DNA of 35,515 bases from an uncultured Treponema sp. (GTDB lineage Bacteria; Spirochaetota; Spirochaetia; Treponematales; Treponemataceae), in the NCBI GenBank assembly GCA_946535985.1, contig CAMNDY010000019.1, positions 1-35,515 of the forward strand. The letters are read 5' to 3'. This document shows, piece after piece, positions 1-7,877 of this stretch (position 1 is the first letter of the stretch; the number at the start of each line of letters is the position of its first letter). A program made the position numbers and the translations under genes. Below the pieces are notes generated by a model, which searched no databases, was not told the origin of the DNA, and worked only from the letters and a program-made list of their open reading frames with translations.

Positions 1-2
1 AA

Positions 3-80
3 ATCCGCATTTACACCGGCATAGATTCCCGCTTTATTCTGGAAGATTTTTTTGCAAAGCTTCAGTTATTTTTTGGATAA
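3..80 (+). CDS. C-terminal end of an unrecognised protein (partial)
   Basis: The third forward frame is open from the window edge to a TAA at 78-80 and reads as 25 residues ending LEDFFAKLQLFFG. The amphipathic, protein-like composition and the convergent arrangement with the next gene, whose stop lies only 6 nt away, suggest this is the true end of a gene that starts outside the window. It is too short to assign a family. It could be a chance open frame. Confidence 0.4.
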   Translation: MRIYTGIDSRFILEDFFAKLQLFFG

Positions 81-86
81 AGCTTT

Positions 87-611
87 TTAATTTAATCCAA
101 TCTCTTTATAAATCTTTTCAATCACCGGCGACTTGTGATTTATGTAGCCGTCGATGTCGTGAGGGAAAAGAGCCGCTGCCTCAAGTTTAATGTTGCTATA
201 TTCTTCCACTGCCTGAGGATGTTCGCGCAAATAATCTCTGAATGCAAGATGGCGCTTGAGCTCCAGCGAATCCTCCGGGCATAGATACAAATGGTGCTCA
301 TGCAAATGTTCCTTGCCGGAATAACCAAATGCTTCTCGCCCGGAGATTCCAAGATTTCCTTCGTGATTGTAGCCTATGCCAGCCAGTGCCTGGATTGCTG
401 CCTCGACATCACGGGCTGCTACAACTACATCAATATCAATAATTGGTTTGGCGGAAAGGCCCTGGACCGAAGTGCTTCCAACGTGTTCGATTGCCAGAGC
501 GAGTCCTTCAGGTGACATTCCAAGCGCCGCCACAAGTTCCTTTTTAATATCCAAAAAATCCTGCTGCCACTTTTGGTCATAGGGCAGAACTACAATGTTT
601 CTAGTTGTCAT
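87..611 (-). CDS. GrpB family protein (UPF0157, nucleotidyltransferase-like fold)
   Basis: This 174-residue protein matches the GrpB/UPF0157 family, which has a nucleotidyltransferase-like fold and, as a stand-alone protein, no settled function. The family signature EHVGSTSVQGLSAKPIIDID is clear near residues 42-61, with the GSTS turn followed by paired acidic residues. I place the start at the ATG at 611 (MTTRNIVVLPYD), not the in-frame upstream ATG at 677, because GGAG precedes it at good distance and homologous N-termini begin with such a strand. The start overlaps the stop of the upstream acetyltransferase gene by 11 nt, so the two are probably translationally coupled. Confidence 0.88.
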   Translation of the reverse strand: MTTRNIVVLPYDQKWQQDFLDIKKELVAALGMSPEGLALAIEHVGSTSVQGLSAKPIIDIDVVVAARDVEAAIQALAGIGYNHEGNLGISGREAFGYSGKEHLHEHHLYLCPEDSLELKRHLAFRDYLREHPQAVEEYSNIKLEAAALFPHDIDGYINHKSPVIEKIYKEIGLN

Positions 612-1515
612 CTTTTCTCCAGATTGTGCAGTGGTAGCCTTTGCCGTAGTCCAGCTTCTGGTAGAAGGGATCTCCACCGCCGGTCATGTGACTTGCGCCC
701 AAAGCTTTCATTCTTTTATAATGCAATGAAAGTGCGGCAGAAGCAAGTCCCTTTTTACGATGGTCCGGATGTGTACAAAGTGGTTCCATGTAGGCAAGCT
801 TATTTTGAGGTACCCACCACATGCCGGCGAAGCAGACATATTCTTCATCATTATCTGCAATTACAATGTTGTATTGTGAGCTATCATGCGGAGAAGGAGA
901 CAGGATTCGGCTCAAACTGCTTTTGTGAGATTTTGCCGGAGTCCACTCAAGTGTATCATCGTACTTATCCCAATTAACAAAGTTGCCGCGCTCTCCATGA
1001 CCAAAACCATACCAGCAGAGCTTGGAACATTTTACGATATCAATATCCTTGGGCTCTACAAAATGATAACCTTTCGGCAACTCGTAATTCAATTCACTCT
1101 TAAAATCAAAGACGAGTTCATCCCATTCGTAAACCTGTTTGAAACCACGTTTTGCCGCTGCATCCTTTATGAACTGCTGACCGCCGAATAAAACAAACTG
1201 CTGCTCGCCACCAAAATGCGGCATGTTTGAAATTGCGTAATCTACAAGCTCGTCTGCCAGAAACTCATAGCCTTTGCGGACATTAAAATAAATGTCTGTT
1301 ACAGGATTTTCGTAATAAACAAAGGCTACAACTTTGTCTCCGTCAAACCAGAGTCTGTCCAAAAATGAATATGAAGTATCCATCCACGAGGAAGTTATTG
1401 CATATTCAAAAAATGGTGCCGCCCGGCCGCAGTCATTTTTCCAGTCGTAAGTGTCGACCATAAAATCCCAGACGAGATTTATGTCTGTTAAGAGTTGAAA
1501 TTGTTTGGTTCTCAT
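601..1515 (-). CDS. GNAT family N-acetyltransferase, tandem-domain type
   Basis: A 304-residue acetyltransferase-like protein. The C-terminal GNAT domain shows the expected acetyl-CoA region: a strand YMEPLCTHPDHRKKGLASAA (roughly residues 240-260), where HPDHRKKGLA is the Q/RxxGxG/A pyrophosphate-binding motif A, followed by a helix and strand. Residues 1-150 look like a second, degenerate GNAT domain, as in other long two-domain family members. The substrate cannot be told. The start is the ATG at 1515 (MRTKQFQLL), preceded by GGAG 9 nt upstream; an in-frame ATG at 1545 lacks a ribosome site. It heads a two-gene unit with the GrpB-family gene. Confidence 0.85.
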   Translation of the reverse strand: MRTKQFQLLTDINLVWDFMVDTYDWKNDCGRAAPFFEYAITSSWMDTSYSFLDRLWFDGDKVVAFVYYENPVTDIYFNVRKGYEFLADELVDYAISNMPHFGGEQQFVLFGGQQFIKDAAAKRGFKQVYEWDELVFDFKSELNYELPKGYHFVEPKDIDIVKCSKLCWYGFGHGERGNFVNWDKYDDTLEWTPAKSHKSSLSRILSPSPHDSSQYNIVIADNDEEYVCFAGMWWVPQNKLAYMEPLCTHPDHRKKGLASAALSLHYKRMKALGASHMTGGGDPFYQKLDYGKGYHCTIWRKDDN

Positions 1516-1537
1516 AATTATTTCTCCATTTATAAAA

Positions 1538-1622
1538 GTCGGCAAGCATAGCTTGCCTCTGAGCCGTTCTTTCGATAATCCTAAAACGACCCTGTCGGCT
1601 CGTTTTTTAACGGATTTTCGAT
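1538..1622. repeat. Dispersed intergenic palindromic repeat, copy A
   Basis: The core at 1577-1616 is a 40-nt imperfect palindrome: AATCC and AAAACGACC on the left pair with GGCTCGTTTT and GGATT on the right. It matches the reverse complement of 17411-17450 at 39 of 40 positions. A second small hairpin, GGCAAGC-ATA-GCTTGCC, lies beside it at 1541-1557, and the other copy has an analogous hairpin in the same place. It occupies the gap between rsgA and the acetyltransferase gene. Confidence 0.8.
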
Positions 1623-1623
1623 T

Positions 1624-1650
1624 TTAGGCTTGTTTAGTTGTGATTTTCAT
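1624..1650 (-). other. Eight-codon open frame with a ribosome site
   Basis: Directly after the rsgA stop (which lies within TATAGGAG) there is GGAG, an A-rich spacer and ATG, giving MKITTKQA and a TAA. Repeat copy A begins 2 nt beyond. It may be a leader peptide, or the surviving first codons of a gene lost when the repeat or a deletion arrived. Nothing shows that it is translated. Confidence 0.3.
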
Positions 1651-1659
1651 TTTTTTCTC

Positions 1660-2721
1660 CTATAAATCCCACCCGCTGTATCTGTTCTTCTGGTACTCGC
1701 GTGTAAACCTGGCAATCTGCATCATTTTGGCTTTACCCCATTCATTTTCGGTGTGAAGCTGAAGATAAGTCTGCCAGCGCTCTTGGCTCAAAGTGCCGTC
1801 TTCCAGAGCCTTGCGGACTGCACAGCCCGGCTCACTTGTATGTGAACAGTCATTAAACTTGCACTGATCAAAAAGGGCAACTACATCAGAAAAAGTTTCA
1901 TCAATTCCTTCTTCCATATCAAGCACACCGATTTCGCGAAGCCCCGGAGTATCCATAATCCAGGCACCGTTTTGCAGACGGAAAAGCTGGCGGTAAGTTG
2001 TAGTGTGGCGGCCCTTTCCATCCTCGTCGCGGATTGCATTTACCTTCATCAAATCTGCGCCGTTCAAAGTATTGAGCAGGGTAGATTTGCCAACACCAGA
2101 AGAGCCTACAATCGCAATTGTCTTATCTTTCTGAAGATATTGCTGCAGCCCTTCCAGCCCATAACCCGTAAGCGAACTTATCGCAATTACATCTGCCTTG
2201 TCGCATACAGCCATGGTGATTTCAACCTTAAGCTCCACGTCGTCGCACAAATCTGCCTTGGATAAAATCACAACAGGCTTGGCACCGGTGTTCAGAGTAA
2301 TAGAAACATATCGCGCAATTCTGTTTTCGCTGTAATCCTGATTAAGTGAGGTCACAATAAAAACATAATCAAAATTAGAAACGATAGTCTCCTCTAACAA
2401 GTTCTTTACATAGGCTTCTGAGTGGCCGCTGCGATTGGGACGCTTGAATACAGTTTTACGTGGCAGCACTTGGTCAATCAGCGCGTCGCCATATTCATTT
2501 GTAAAAACTTTTACATAGTCACCGACAACTGGTGGCTCAAGTCCCAGGTTGTAAAATTTTCCTTTGAGTTTGCCGGTAATTTCCGGGAGGGCAGTTATGT
2601 TGCCGTCGCCGCCTGCGCCCGCCTCAAAGATGACAGTCCCATCCTCTGCACAAGGCAGCAGGGTAAAAAGATTTTTCTGCACACATGACACGCGCGCAGT
2701 AATAATATTATTTGTTTTCAA
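1660..2721 (-). CDS. rsgA: Ribosome small-subunit-dependent GTPase A
   Basis: RsgA (YjeQ/EngC) is a circularly permuted GTPase that checks and matures the 30S ribosomal subunit. This 353-residue protein has the expected order: an N-terminal OB-fold (about residues 1-95), G4 SKAD (154-157), the P-loop GSSGVGKS (206-213), a threonine-rich G2 region near 240, G3 DTPG (257-260), and then the zinc finger with Cys287, Cys292, His294 and Cys300. The C-terminal helix is present, so the gene looks intact. An AAGGA ribosome site lies 9 nt before the ATG. Residues 33-47 carry a Gly/Ala-rich stretch in the OB-fold that looks like a small loop insertion. Confidence 0.96.
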   Translation of the reverse strand: MKTNNIITARVSCVQKNLFTLLPCAEDGTVIFEAGAGGDGNITALPEITGKLKGKFYNLGLEPPVVGDYVKVFTNEYGDALIDQVLPRKTVFKRPNRSGHSEAYVKNLLEETIVSNFDYVFIVTSLNQDYSENRIARYVSITLNTGAKPVVILSKADLCDDVELKVEITMAVCDKADVIAISSLTGYGLEGLQQYLQKDKTIAIVGSSGVGKSTLLNTLNGADLMKVNAIRDEDGKGRHTTTYRQLFRLQNGAWIMDTPGLREIGVLDMEEGIDETFSDVVALFDQCKFNDCSHTSEPGCAVRKALEDGTLSQERWQTYLQLHTENEWGKAKMMQIARFTREYQKNRYSGWDL

Positions 2722-2973
2722 TTTGAATTTCCTTCTAGCGGGATTAAATATCAGAGACGATATTCCAACGCAGCTCCGCTTTCAGGACAAGAAATGTTCT
2801 AGGCGTGAATAGCGGAGGTCGAATTGTTAGTCATTAAAATCATAAATCTTATCTCAACCTCCTTTGTAATTAGTATAGTTCACTTATAACATATCGCGGA
2901 TTTTTATGCAACCAACCACTGGACCAGCTTGCGCGGCAAATATTGCACAAATTGTTGGCTAATTTTTTTAAAC
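2722..2973. other. Gap between rsgA and the toxin-antitoxin operon
   Basis: I see no gene here. The minus strand has a strong AAAGGAGG at about 2858-2865, but the only start codon near it (ATG at 2843, a 14-codon frame) is 14 nt away, so the site does not obviously serve an ORF. A TATACT at 2872-2877 (minus strand) could be a -10 for rsgA, without a convincing -35. Confidence 0.4.
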
Positions 2974-3002
2974 TTGACTATAGCGATTTTGTGGCTTATA
3001 TT
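2974..3002 (+). promoter_or_regulatory. Sigma-70-type promoter of the toxin-antitoxin operon
   Basis: TTGACT (2974-2979), a 17-bp spacer and TATATT (2997-3002) lie 55 nt before the antitoxin start. A second TATAAT at 3008-3013 is an alternative -10. The transcribed leader contains the hairpin repeat at 3018-3040 and the AAAGGAGG ribosome site at 3044-3051. Confidence 0.6.
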
Positions 3003-3017
3003 GATTGTATAATGCGG

Positions 3018-3040
3018 TCCCTGAACTTGTCGAAGGGCCC
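3018..3040. repeat. Short dispersed repeat (TTCGACAAGCTCAG family), copy 1
   Basis: CCCTGAACTTGTCGAAGGG is an imperfect palindrome related to the copies at 10231-10246 and 34011-34037. Here it lies in the untranslated leader of the toxin-antitoxin mRNA, immediately upstream of the ribosome site, where a hairpin could affect translation of the antitoxin. Confidence 0.75.
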
Positions 3041-3056
3041 TGCAAAGGAGGTTTCT

Positions 3057-3329
3057 ATGCGCGTATCTATTTATGAAGCCCGAAATAATTTTTCGTCTCT
3101 GGTCAAACTGGCAGAAGAAGGTGAGGTTGTTGAACTTACCCGTTATGATAAGCCGGTAGCGGTGATTATGAGTTATGATGATTATCAGGAAAAAAGACAA
3201 AATCAGCCTTCGCTGCTGGATAAATTGTCTGAACTCAAAAAAGAGTTTTCTGATGTGGTGGATGATAAAGGATTTAATATTACTCCATCTCGTGAATGCC
3301 CGGATTATTCAAAGGATCCGTGGGCTTAA
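3057..3329 (+). CDS. Type II antitoxin, Phd/YefM family
   Basis: A 90-residue antitoxin. The N-terminal half (MRVSIYEARNNFSSLVKLAE... VVELTRYDKPVAVIMSYDDY) is a typical Phd/YefM DNA-binding and dimerisation domain. The C-terminal tail, ending DYSKDPWA, would wrap the toxin. Family members bind their own operator and neutralise the partner RNase. The start at 3057 is chosen because AAAGGAGG lies 5 nt upstream; the longer frame from 2943 has no ribosome site and would run through the promoter and repeat. The toxin gene starts 19 nt downstream, so this is a two-gene operon, probably autorepressed. Confidence 0.9.
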   Translation: MRVSIYEARNNFSSLVKLAEEGEVVELTRYDKPVAVIMSYDDYQEKRQNQPSLLDKLSELKKEFSDVVDDKGFNITPSRECPDYSKDPWA

Positions 3330-3348
3330 TTTTTAAGGAGAATGTACT

Positions 3349-3777
3349 ATGAAAAAAACTTATTTACTGGATACAAATATCGTTTCGGAATTTTCAAAAG
3401 AAAACCCAAATAAACAGGTTCTTGCTTTTTATGAAGCAAGAAGAGATATGTGTGCTATTTCTGCTGTAACCTGGCAGGAATTAAAACGAGGAGTTACCCG
3501 TCTTCCGGATGGCCGAAAGAAAAGATATCTTGAATGCTGTCTTGAAAAGTATGATGAATGCTTCGAAGTCATTCCCTACGACAAGTTCTCTGCCAGTATC
3601 TGTGGCGAACTCCAGGCCAATGCCGAAAAAGAAGGCAAGTCTATTCCCAACTACGACTCCCAGATTGCCGCCACTGCAATTTCAAACGGCATGATCCTTG
3701 TAACCCATAACACTGCAGATTTTGAACCCATGAAAGAAAAAGCCTTTCTGCGCCTGGAGGACTGGTTTACGTCCTAG
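3349..3777 (+). CDS. vapC: Type II toxin, VapC-type PIN-domain ribonuclease
   Basis: A 142-residue PIN-domain protein, the usual VapC length. VapC toxins are Mg2+-dependent endoribonucleases that cut tRNA or rRNA. The acidic catalytic set is visible: Asp8 in LLDTNIVSE, Glu44 in TWQELKRG, and Asp103 in NYDSQIAATA, followed by the LVTHNTADF strand with Asp124. The protein therefore looks catalytically competent. AAGGAG lies 8 nt before the ATG, and the antitoxin is encoded just upstream. The TAG stop shares the tetranucleotide CTAG (3774-3777) with the stop of the convergent MFS gene. Confidence 0.92.
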   Translation: MKKTYLLDTNIVSEFSKENPNKQVLAFYEARRDMCAISAVTWQELKRGVTRLPDGRKKRYLECCLEKYDECFEVIPYDKFSASICGELQANAEKEGKSIPNYDSQIAATAISNGMILVTHNTADFEPMKEKAFLRLEDWFTS

Positions 3778-5012
3778 TCAGAAACGGGACTAATTTCTTT
3801 TCCTTTCATAAACTTTAAAATTATAAGAAAGACAACAAGAAGAAGGGGGAAGATTCCTCCAAACAAAAGTCCATACTGCAGTTTATCGCCAGCCTTCTGA
3901 GAAATCATTCCAACTAAGCTCGGACCAATCGAACCGCCCAAATCTCCGGCCATTGCAAGAAGCGCGAACATTGCAGTTCCTCCGGTCGGGATTTTTTTAG
4001 AAGAAATACTGAGTGTTCCAGGCCACATAATGCCTACAGAAAATCCGCAGAGCACACAGCCTGTAAGCGCCACCACCGCATTGTGTGACAAAGACGCCAT
4101 GATATAGCAGATAAGACATAGCAATCCCGAACTAATCATAAATTTTGTGAGCTCTACCTTTTCACCAAACTTTCCGTAAAAGACACGACAGATTCCCATG
4201 GTAACTGCAAAAAGGCAAGGTCCCGCCAAATCACAGACTGTTTTAGAAAGCCCAAGCCCAGACTCAACAAAGGCCGAAGCCCACTGAGCCATAGAAAGTT
4301 CTGAGGCCCCGGAACAAATCATAAGCATAACAGCCACCCAGAAAAGCGGTGATCTGAATAACAGAAGAATTGTCATACCCTTACCGGAATCTACCAGTTT
4401 TTCAATTGGGCAGGTAGCGAAGTTGTAAATGTTGTATAAAGGAATTAGAGCCCAAAAGCAGGCAACCCATTTCCAGTTGTCAATTCCAAAAGCCGTAAAA
4501 AGCAGACTTGAAATTACAGTAACACCAAGCCAGCCCCAGCAATAAAAACTATGAAGAAGACTCATGGTTTTTTCTTTATTCTCAAAAGGGCAGGCCTCTA
4601 CTATCGGTGAGCAGAGAACTTCAATAAGACCGCTTCCAATTGCATAAATCACAACGCTTATCATAATTCCCGCAAAAGAAGATGATAAAAGCTCCGGCAA
4701 AAAAGCCAAAGCAATAAGCCCCACCGCAGAAAAAATTTCCGATGCAACAATGCTGATCCGATAACCAATTTTATCTACAAACTTAGCGCAAAAAATATCT
4801 ACAAGCAGCTGGGTAAAAAAGAAGGTCGTTGGAATAAGGGCAATCAGTCCGAGCGGAATCTGATAATCCTTGTGAAGCTTTAAAAAAATCAGGGGGGCAA
4901 AATTTGCGGCAATTGCCTGAGTAATAAAGCCTAAGTAGCAGGCGCGCAAAGTTTTTTTATAGTTTAGCTTTGAACTTATATTCATAGTTTTTTTTATTTC
5001 GTGAGTATTCAT
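3774..5012 (-). CDS. MFS transporter
   Basis: A 412-residue integral membrane protein with about twelve hydrophobic segments arranged as two six-helix halves, typical of the major facilitator superfamily. The loop after the second helix (FCAKFVDKIGYRIS) corresponds to the family's motif A region, though it is degenerate. The central loop near residues 200-215 (CPIEKLVDSGKG) divides the halves. The overall look resembles FucP-like sugar or AraJ-like permeases, but the substrate is unknown. AGGA lies 7 nt before the ATG; a second Met at residue 10 is possible. The gene is alone in its transcription unit. Confidence 0.85.
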   Translation of the reverse strand: MNTHEIKKTMNISSKLNYKKTLRACYLGFITQAIAANFAPLIFLKLHKDYQIPLGLIALIPTTFFFTQLLVDIFCAKFVDKIGYRISIVASEIFSAVGLIALAFLPELLSSSFAGIMISVVIYAIGSGLIEVLCSPIVEACPFENKEKTMSLLHSFYCWGWLGVTVISSLLFTAFGIDNWKWVACFWALIPLYNIYNFATCPIEKLVDSGKGMTILLLFRSPLFWVAVMLMICSGASELSMAQWASAFVESGLGLSKTVCDLAGPCLFAVTMGICRVFYGKFGEKVELTKFMISSGLLCLICYIMASLSHNAVVALTGCVLCGFSVGIMWPGTLSISSKKIPTGGTAMFALLAMAGDLGGSIGPSLVGMISQKAGDKLQYGLLFGGIFPLLLVVFLIILKFMKGKEISPVSD

Positions 5013-5218
5013 TTAATAATCCTATCTTATAAATATCACAGAGTTTCAAAATAAAGTCTAGAAGATAGATTAGATTGATAAATATCTTACGATTCAATAT
5101 GAAGACAAAAATTAATTACAGGCAAAAATGACAAAAAAACTCTTAATTAAAAACTTGATCAGATTATAGAATTTGATTATTTCTTATGTTACTCTTAATT
5201 ATTGAAGGAAGGAAAAAT

Positions 5219-6406
5219 ATGCAATACAGAAAAAACAAAAAAGGCGAAGATATTTCTCTTTTGGGTTACGGCTGCATGCGCTTTTCAACAAAGGCCGGAC
5301 GCATTGATATTGGCAAAGCAGAAAAAGAAATCCTTGCAGCAGTAGATGCGGGTGTAAATTATTTTGATACAGCTTATCTGTATTCCGGCAGCGAGGCAGC
5401 TCTTGGAGAAATTGTTGAGCGAAATGGTCTGCGTCAAAAAATCAATATTGCAACAAAGCTTCCACAATATCTTGTTTCAAACATTGCGGCCGTAGAAAGG
5501 ATTTTTAATGAAGAGCTTGCTCGTCTGCGTACCGATTATGTTGATTATTACCTTATGCACATGCTCACCGATTTTGCCCAGTGGGAACGGCTCAAGGCCA
5601 TGGGAATTGAAGAATGGATTGCGCAAAAAAAAGCGAGCGGCCAGATTCGTAACATAGGTTTTTCTTTTCACGGAAACACAGCAATGTTCAAAAAGATTCT
5701 TGATGATTACGACTGGGAATTTTGTCTTGTTCAATACAACTATCTTGATAAGGTTTCTCAGGCAGGAGAAGAAGGTGTAAAGGCTGCGGCTGCAAAGGGC
5801 ATTCCTGTTATGATAATGGAACCTTTGCGTGGCGGAAAACTTGTTGGCCTGCTTCCTGATTCTGCAAAAAAAATGATTGCTTCAAATGCTCACGGTTGGT
5901 CTGCAGCAGAATGGGGCTTCCGCTGGTTATATAATCAAAGCGAAGTTACCTGTGTACTTTCCGGAATGAACAGTCTTGAAATGGTTCAGGAAAACTGCCG
6001 TATTGCAAGTGACGCTGCAGCAGGACATTTTACTCCAGAAGATTTTGCCTTTATAGACCAGATAATTGCAGAAATAAAACGCACCGAAAAAGTTGGCTGC
6101 ACCGGCTGTGCATATTGTATGCCTTGTCCAAAAGGAATTGATATTCCGGGTCTTTTCCGAGGCTGGAACCTCATGTATTCAGAATCAAAGTTTTCCGGCA
6201 TGTACGATTATTTTCAGACGGTTGGACTTCGTAAAGAATCTGCTTTTTCTACAGCCTGTATAGAATGCGGTAAGTGCGAAAAACATTGCCCTCAAAATAT
6301 CCCGATTCGCCAGATGATAAAATCTGCCGGCCGCGAAGTAAGCCCCTGGTACATGAAAGCCGCAATTACTGTTGCCAGAAAGGTTCTGGTTAGAGGAAAG
6401 AGGTAG
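5219..6406 (+). CDS. Aldo/keto reductase with C-terminal 4Fe-4S ferredoxin-like domain
   Basis: A 395-residue oxidoreductase of the AKR family subgroup that carries iron-sulfur clusters. The N-terminal TIM barrel has the catalytic tetrad: Asp50 and Tyr55 in FDTAYLYSG, Lys80 in IATKLP and His114 in YYLMHM. The C-terminal part has two cysteine clusters, CTGCAYCMPCP (about 293-303) and CIECGKCEKHCP (about 347-358), suited to bind two 4Fe-4S centres, so electrons may come from ferredoxin-like partners as well as from NAD(P)H. The start at 5219 (MQYRKNKKGED) follows GAAGGAAGG; the ATG at 5186 has no ribosome site. It is transcribed alone, divergent from the MFS gene across 206 bp. Confidence 0.92.
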   Translation: MQYRKNKKGEDISLLGYGCMRFSTKAGRIDIGKAEKEILAAVDAGVNYFDTAYLYSGSEAALGEIVERNGLRQKINIATKLPQYLVSNIAAVERIFNEELARLRTDYVDYYLMHMLTDFAQWERLKAMGIEEWIAQKKASGQIRNIGFSFHGNTAMFKKILDDYDWEFCLVQYNYLDKVSQAGEEGVKAAAAKGIPVMIMEPLRGGKLVGLLPDSAKKMIASNAHGWSAAEWGFRWLYNQSEVTCVLSGMNSLEMVQENCRIASDAAAGHFTPEDFAFIDQIIAEIKRTEKVGCTGCAYCMPCPKGIDIPGLFRGWNLMYSESKFSGMYDYFQTVGLRKESAFSTACIECGKCEKHCPQNIPIRQMIKSAGREVSPWYMKAAITVARKVLVRGKR

Positions 6407-6417
6407 GCTTGTGCCTA

Positions 6418-6607
6418 TTATTCTTCTACAGGATAAAAACCAAAGGTACTCATAAGCTGGTCAAAATATGCCCAGAAGTAAGCCTGATCCGTCTGCAGGC
6501 GTATTATACTTTCCCTACCGCCTGGGCTAATCGTCCCAGTCTATTTCATCTTGTATAATCAAATCCCAAATATGCGTAATTTTTCCTGTTTCGGGGTCTT
6601 CACGAGA
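6418..6607 (-). pseudogene. Remnant of an unrecognised gene, frameshifted and without a start
   Basis: Two overlapping fragments of protein-like sequence lie on the minus strand. The upstream one (6527-6607) reads EDPETGKITHIWDLIIQDE and ends DWDD-stop, with an in-frame stop just before it and no start codon. The downstream one, in the next frame (6418-6531), contains IRLQTDQAYFWAYFDQLM and ends FGFYPVEE-stop. Their tight overlap at 6527-6531 fits one gene tail broken by a frameshift after its 5' part was lost. Two independent tails are the alternative. I do not recognise the family. Confidence 0.6.
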
Positions 6608-6672
6608 TTATTATAGCATAGGGATGAGATTTTACAATGTAATAATTATAACATAATTGTTTCATCGATAAG

Positions 6673-7101
6673 TTAATAGTTTTCAATATAAACAAATTTA
6701 TCACATAAATCGGCCTTGTGAATTATGTATTCTGAAGTTTTATTCCTGTAGGTTATTTTGAATACAGCTTCGTCGGATATTGTTCTAAAAGCAAGGGTTA
6801 GACTGTTATTTCCGTTCAGAGAATAAGTATAGGATTGGGTTTCATGAAGATACACAGTATCTTTTTTCTGAGTTCGCAGAGAATCAGATTTTGCAGGATT
6901 TATATTTTGACGACCTTTTGAAGTTTCTGCCGGAATTATTGTAAGCTCCCCGGATACCGCTTCAATAACAATTTCTTTTGAATAAGGCGCAGTTATATTT
7001 CCATTGTCATTAACATAACCAGGAATTGCAATACAGGAAGAAAAGAGTAGAATACAAATTGTCAGACTTATATGTAATTTTTTTTTAGTAAGCATATTCA
7101 T
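6673..7101 (-). CDS. Small putative lipoprotein, unknown function
   Basis: About 142 residues. Starting at MNMLTKKK, the N-terminus has a basic region, a hydrophobic stretch (LHISLTICILLFSSC) and a cysteine in a lipobox-like FSSC, so it is probably exported and lipid-anchored. The rest is a short beta-rich domain with many Thr, Ser and Tyr and no motif I recognise. The longer frame (from 7164) overlaps the upstream gene and would bury the signal peptide, so I reject it. It starts 4 nt after the stop of the Fn3 lipoprotein gene, so the two are an operon. An alternative start is the Met at 7095. Confidence 0.65.
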   Translation of the reverse strand: MNMLTKKKLHISLTICILLFSSCIAIPGYVNDNGNITAPYSKEIVIEAVSGELTIIPAETSKGRQNINPAKSDSLRTQKKDTVYLHETQSYTYSLNGNNSLTLAFRTISDEAVFKITYRNKTSEYIIHKADLCDKFVYIENY

Positions 7102-7105
7102 AAAA

Positions 7106-7687
7106 TTATTCTCGAGGAACAAACCCTCCGGCCGTAACAGAATATAAACTATATTCATCGCCATTAATCGCTTTAATCATAAAATAGTAATAATTCAGAT
7201 TTGTCAAGTTTTCTTTTGTGTAAGAGATTTGCGTTGTTGTTGCGATTTTCTGGTATTTTTCTCTATGATTTGAATTAGGGCTTACAGAAAAATAGAGCTC
7301 ATATTCTTGTGCATTTGTAACCGGATTCCATGATACAGTAAGCGCATTTGATACATTTGCGGCAGGCTCAACTTTTACATTTCTAGGATAATCAAGCGTG
7401 ACATTTGGATCGCTTGCTGTCTCTTCTGCATCGAAAGCAAAACATAGAGAATTTGTTTTTCCATCGCGTACCATAGTTCTTTCTATATGATAAAGATCCG
7501 CATCATCGGAAGGAATCCAGGAAAGAATAATTATGTTTTGGGGGGATTCTTCTGAAAGTTTGAGTGTTATTGTTGGTTTTGTCAGAATTGGTTCGGGATC
7601 TATCTCGCAGGAAGTTAGCGGAATAGCAAAAAAAACAATCATTGCGAAAAGAAAAATACTGGAAGAAATACGATTAAAAAGTTTCAT
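7106..7687 (-). CDS. Putative lipoprotein with a fibronectin type III domain
   Basis: A 193-residue protein with a clear lipoprotein signal: a hydrophobic stretch to IPLTSC, where Cys27 would be lipidated. Residues about 100-185 form a fibronectin type III domain (NVKVEPAANVSNALTVSWNP, then YYYFMIKAING), and residues 38-75 look like part of another (ITLKLSEESPQNIIILSWIP). Such domains usually serve surface binding or spacing. A strong AAAGGAG lies 7 nt before the ATG. It is first in a two-lipoprotein operon. The partner and function are unknown. Confidence 0.75.
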   Translation of the reverse strand: MKLFNRISSSIFLFAMIVFFAIPLTSCEIDPEPILTKPTITLKLSEESPQNIIILSWIPSDDADLYHIERTMVRDGKTNSLCFAFDAEETASDPNVTLDYPRNVKVEPAANVSNALTVSWNPVTNAQEYELYFSVSPNSNHREKYQKIATTTQISYTKENLTNLNYYYFMIKAINGDEYSLYSVTAGGFVPRE

Positions 7688-7877
7688 AAAATTTCTCCTT
7701 TATTATATTGTACTACCAATTTGTGTTTTTTAATTATTCACAAATACGAATATTACACACATCACATACGAAAAACTTTGAGTATTGCAGAGTTTCTTCT
7801 ATAGTTTTATCAATTAATATTGTTTTGCTCCAGAAATTGACTCTGGTCAAAGCTGTTTTTTGAAGGAAATTTTCGTT

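Noticed and set aside
2799..2843. 14-codon frame after a strong AAAGGAGG on the minus strand
   Set aside because: The start is 14 nt from the ribosome-like site, too far for use; the sequence has no family likeness.
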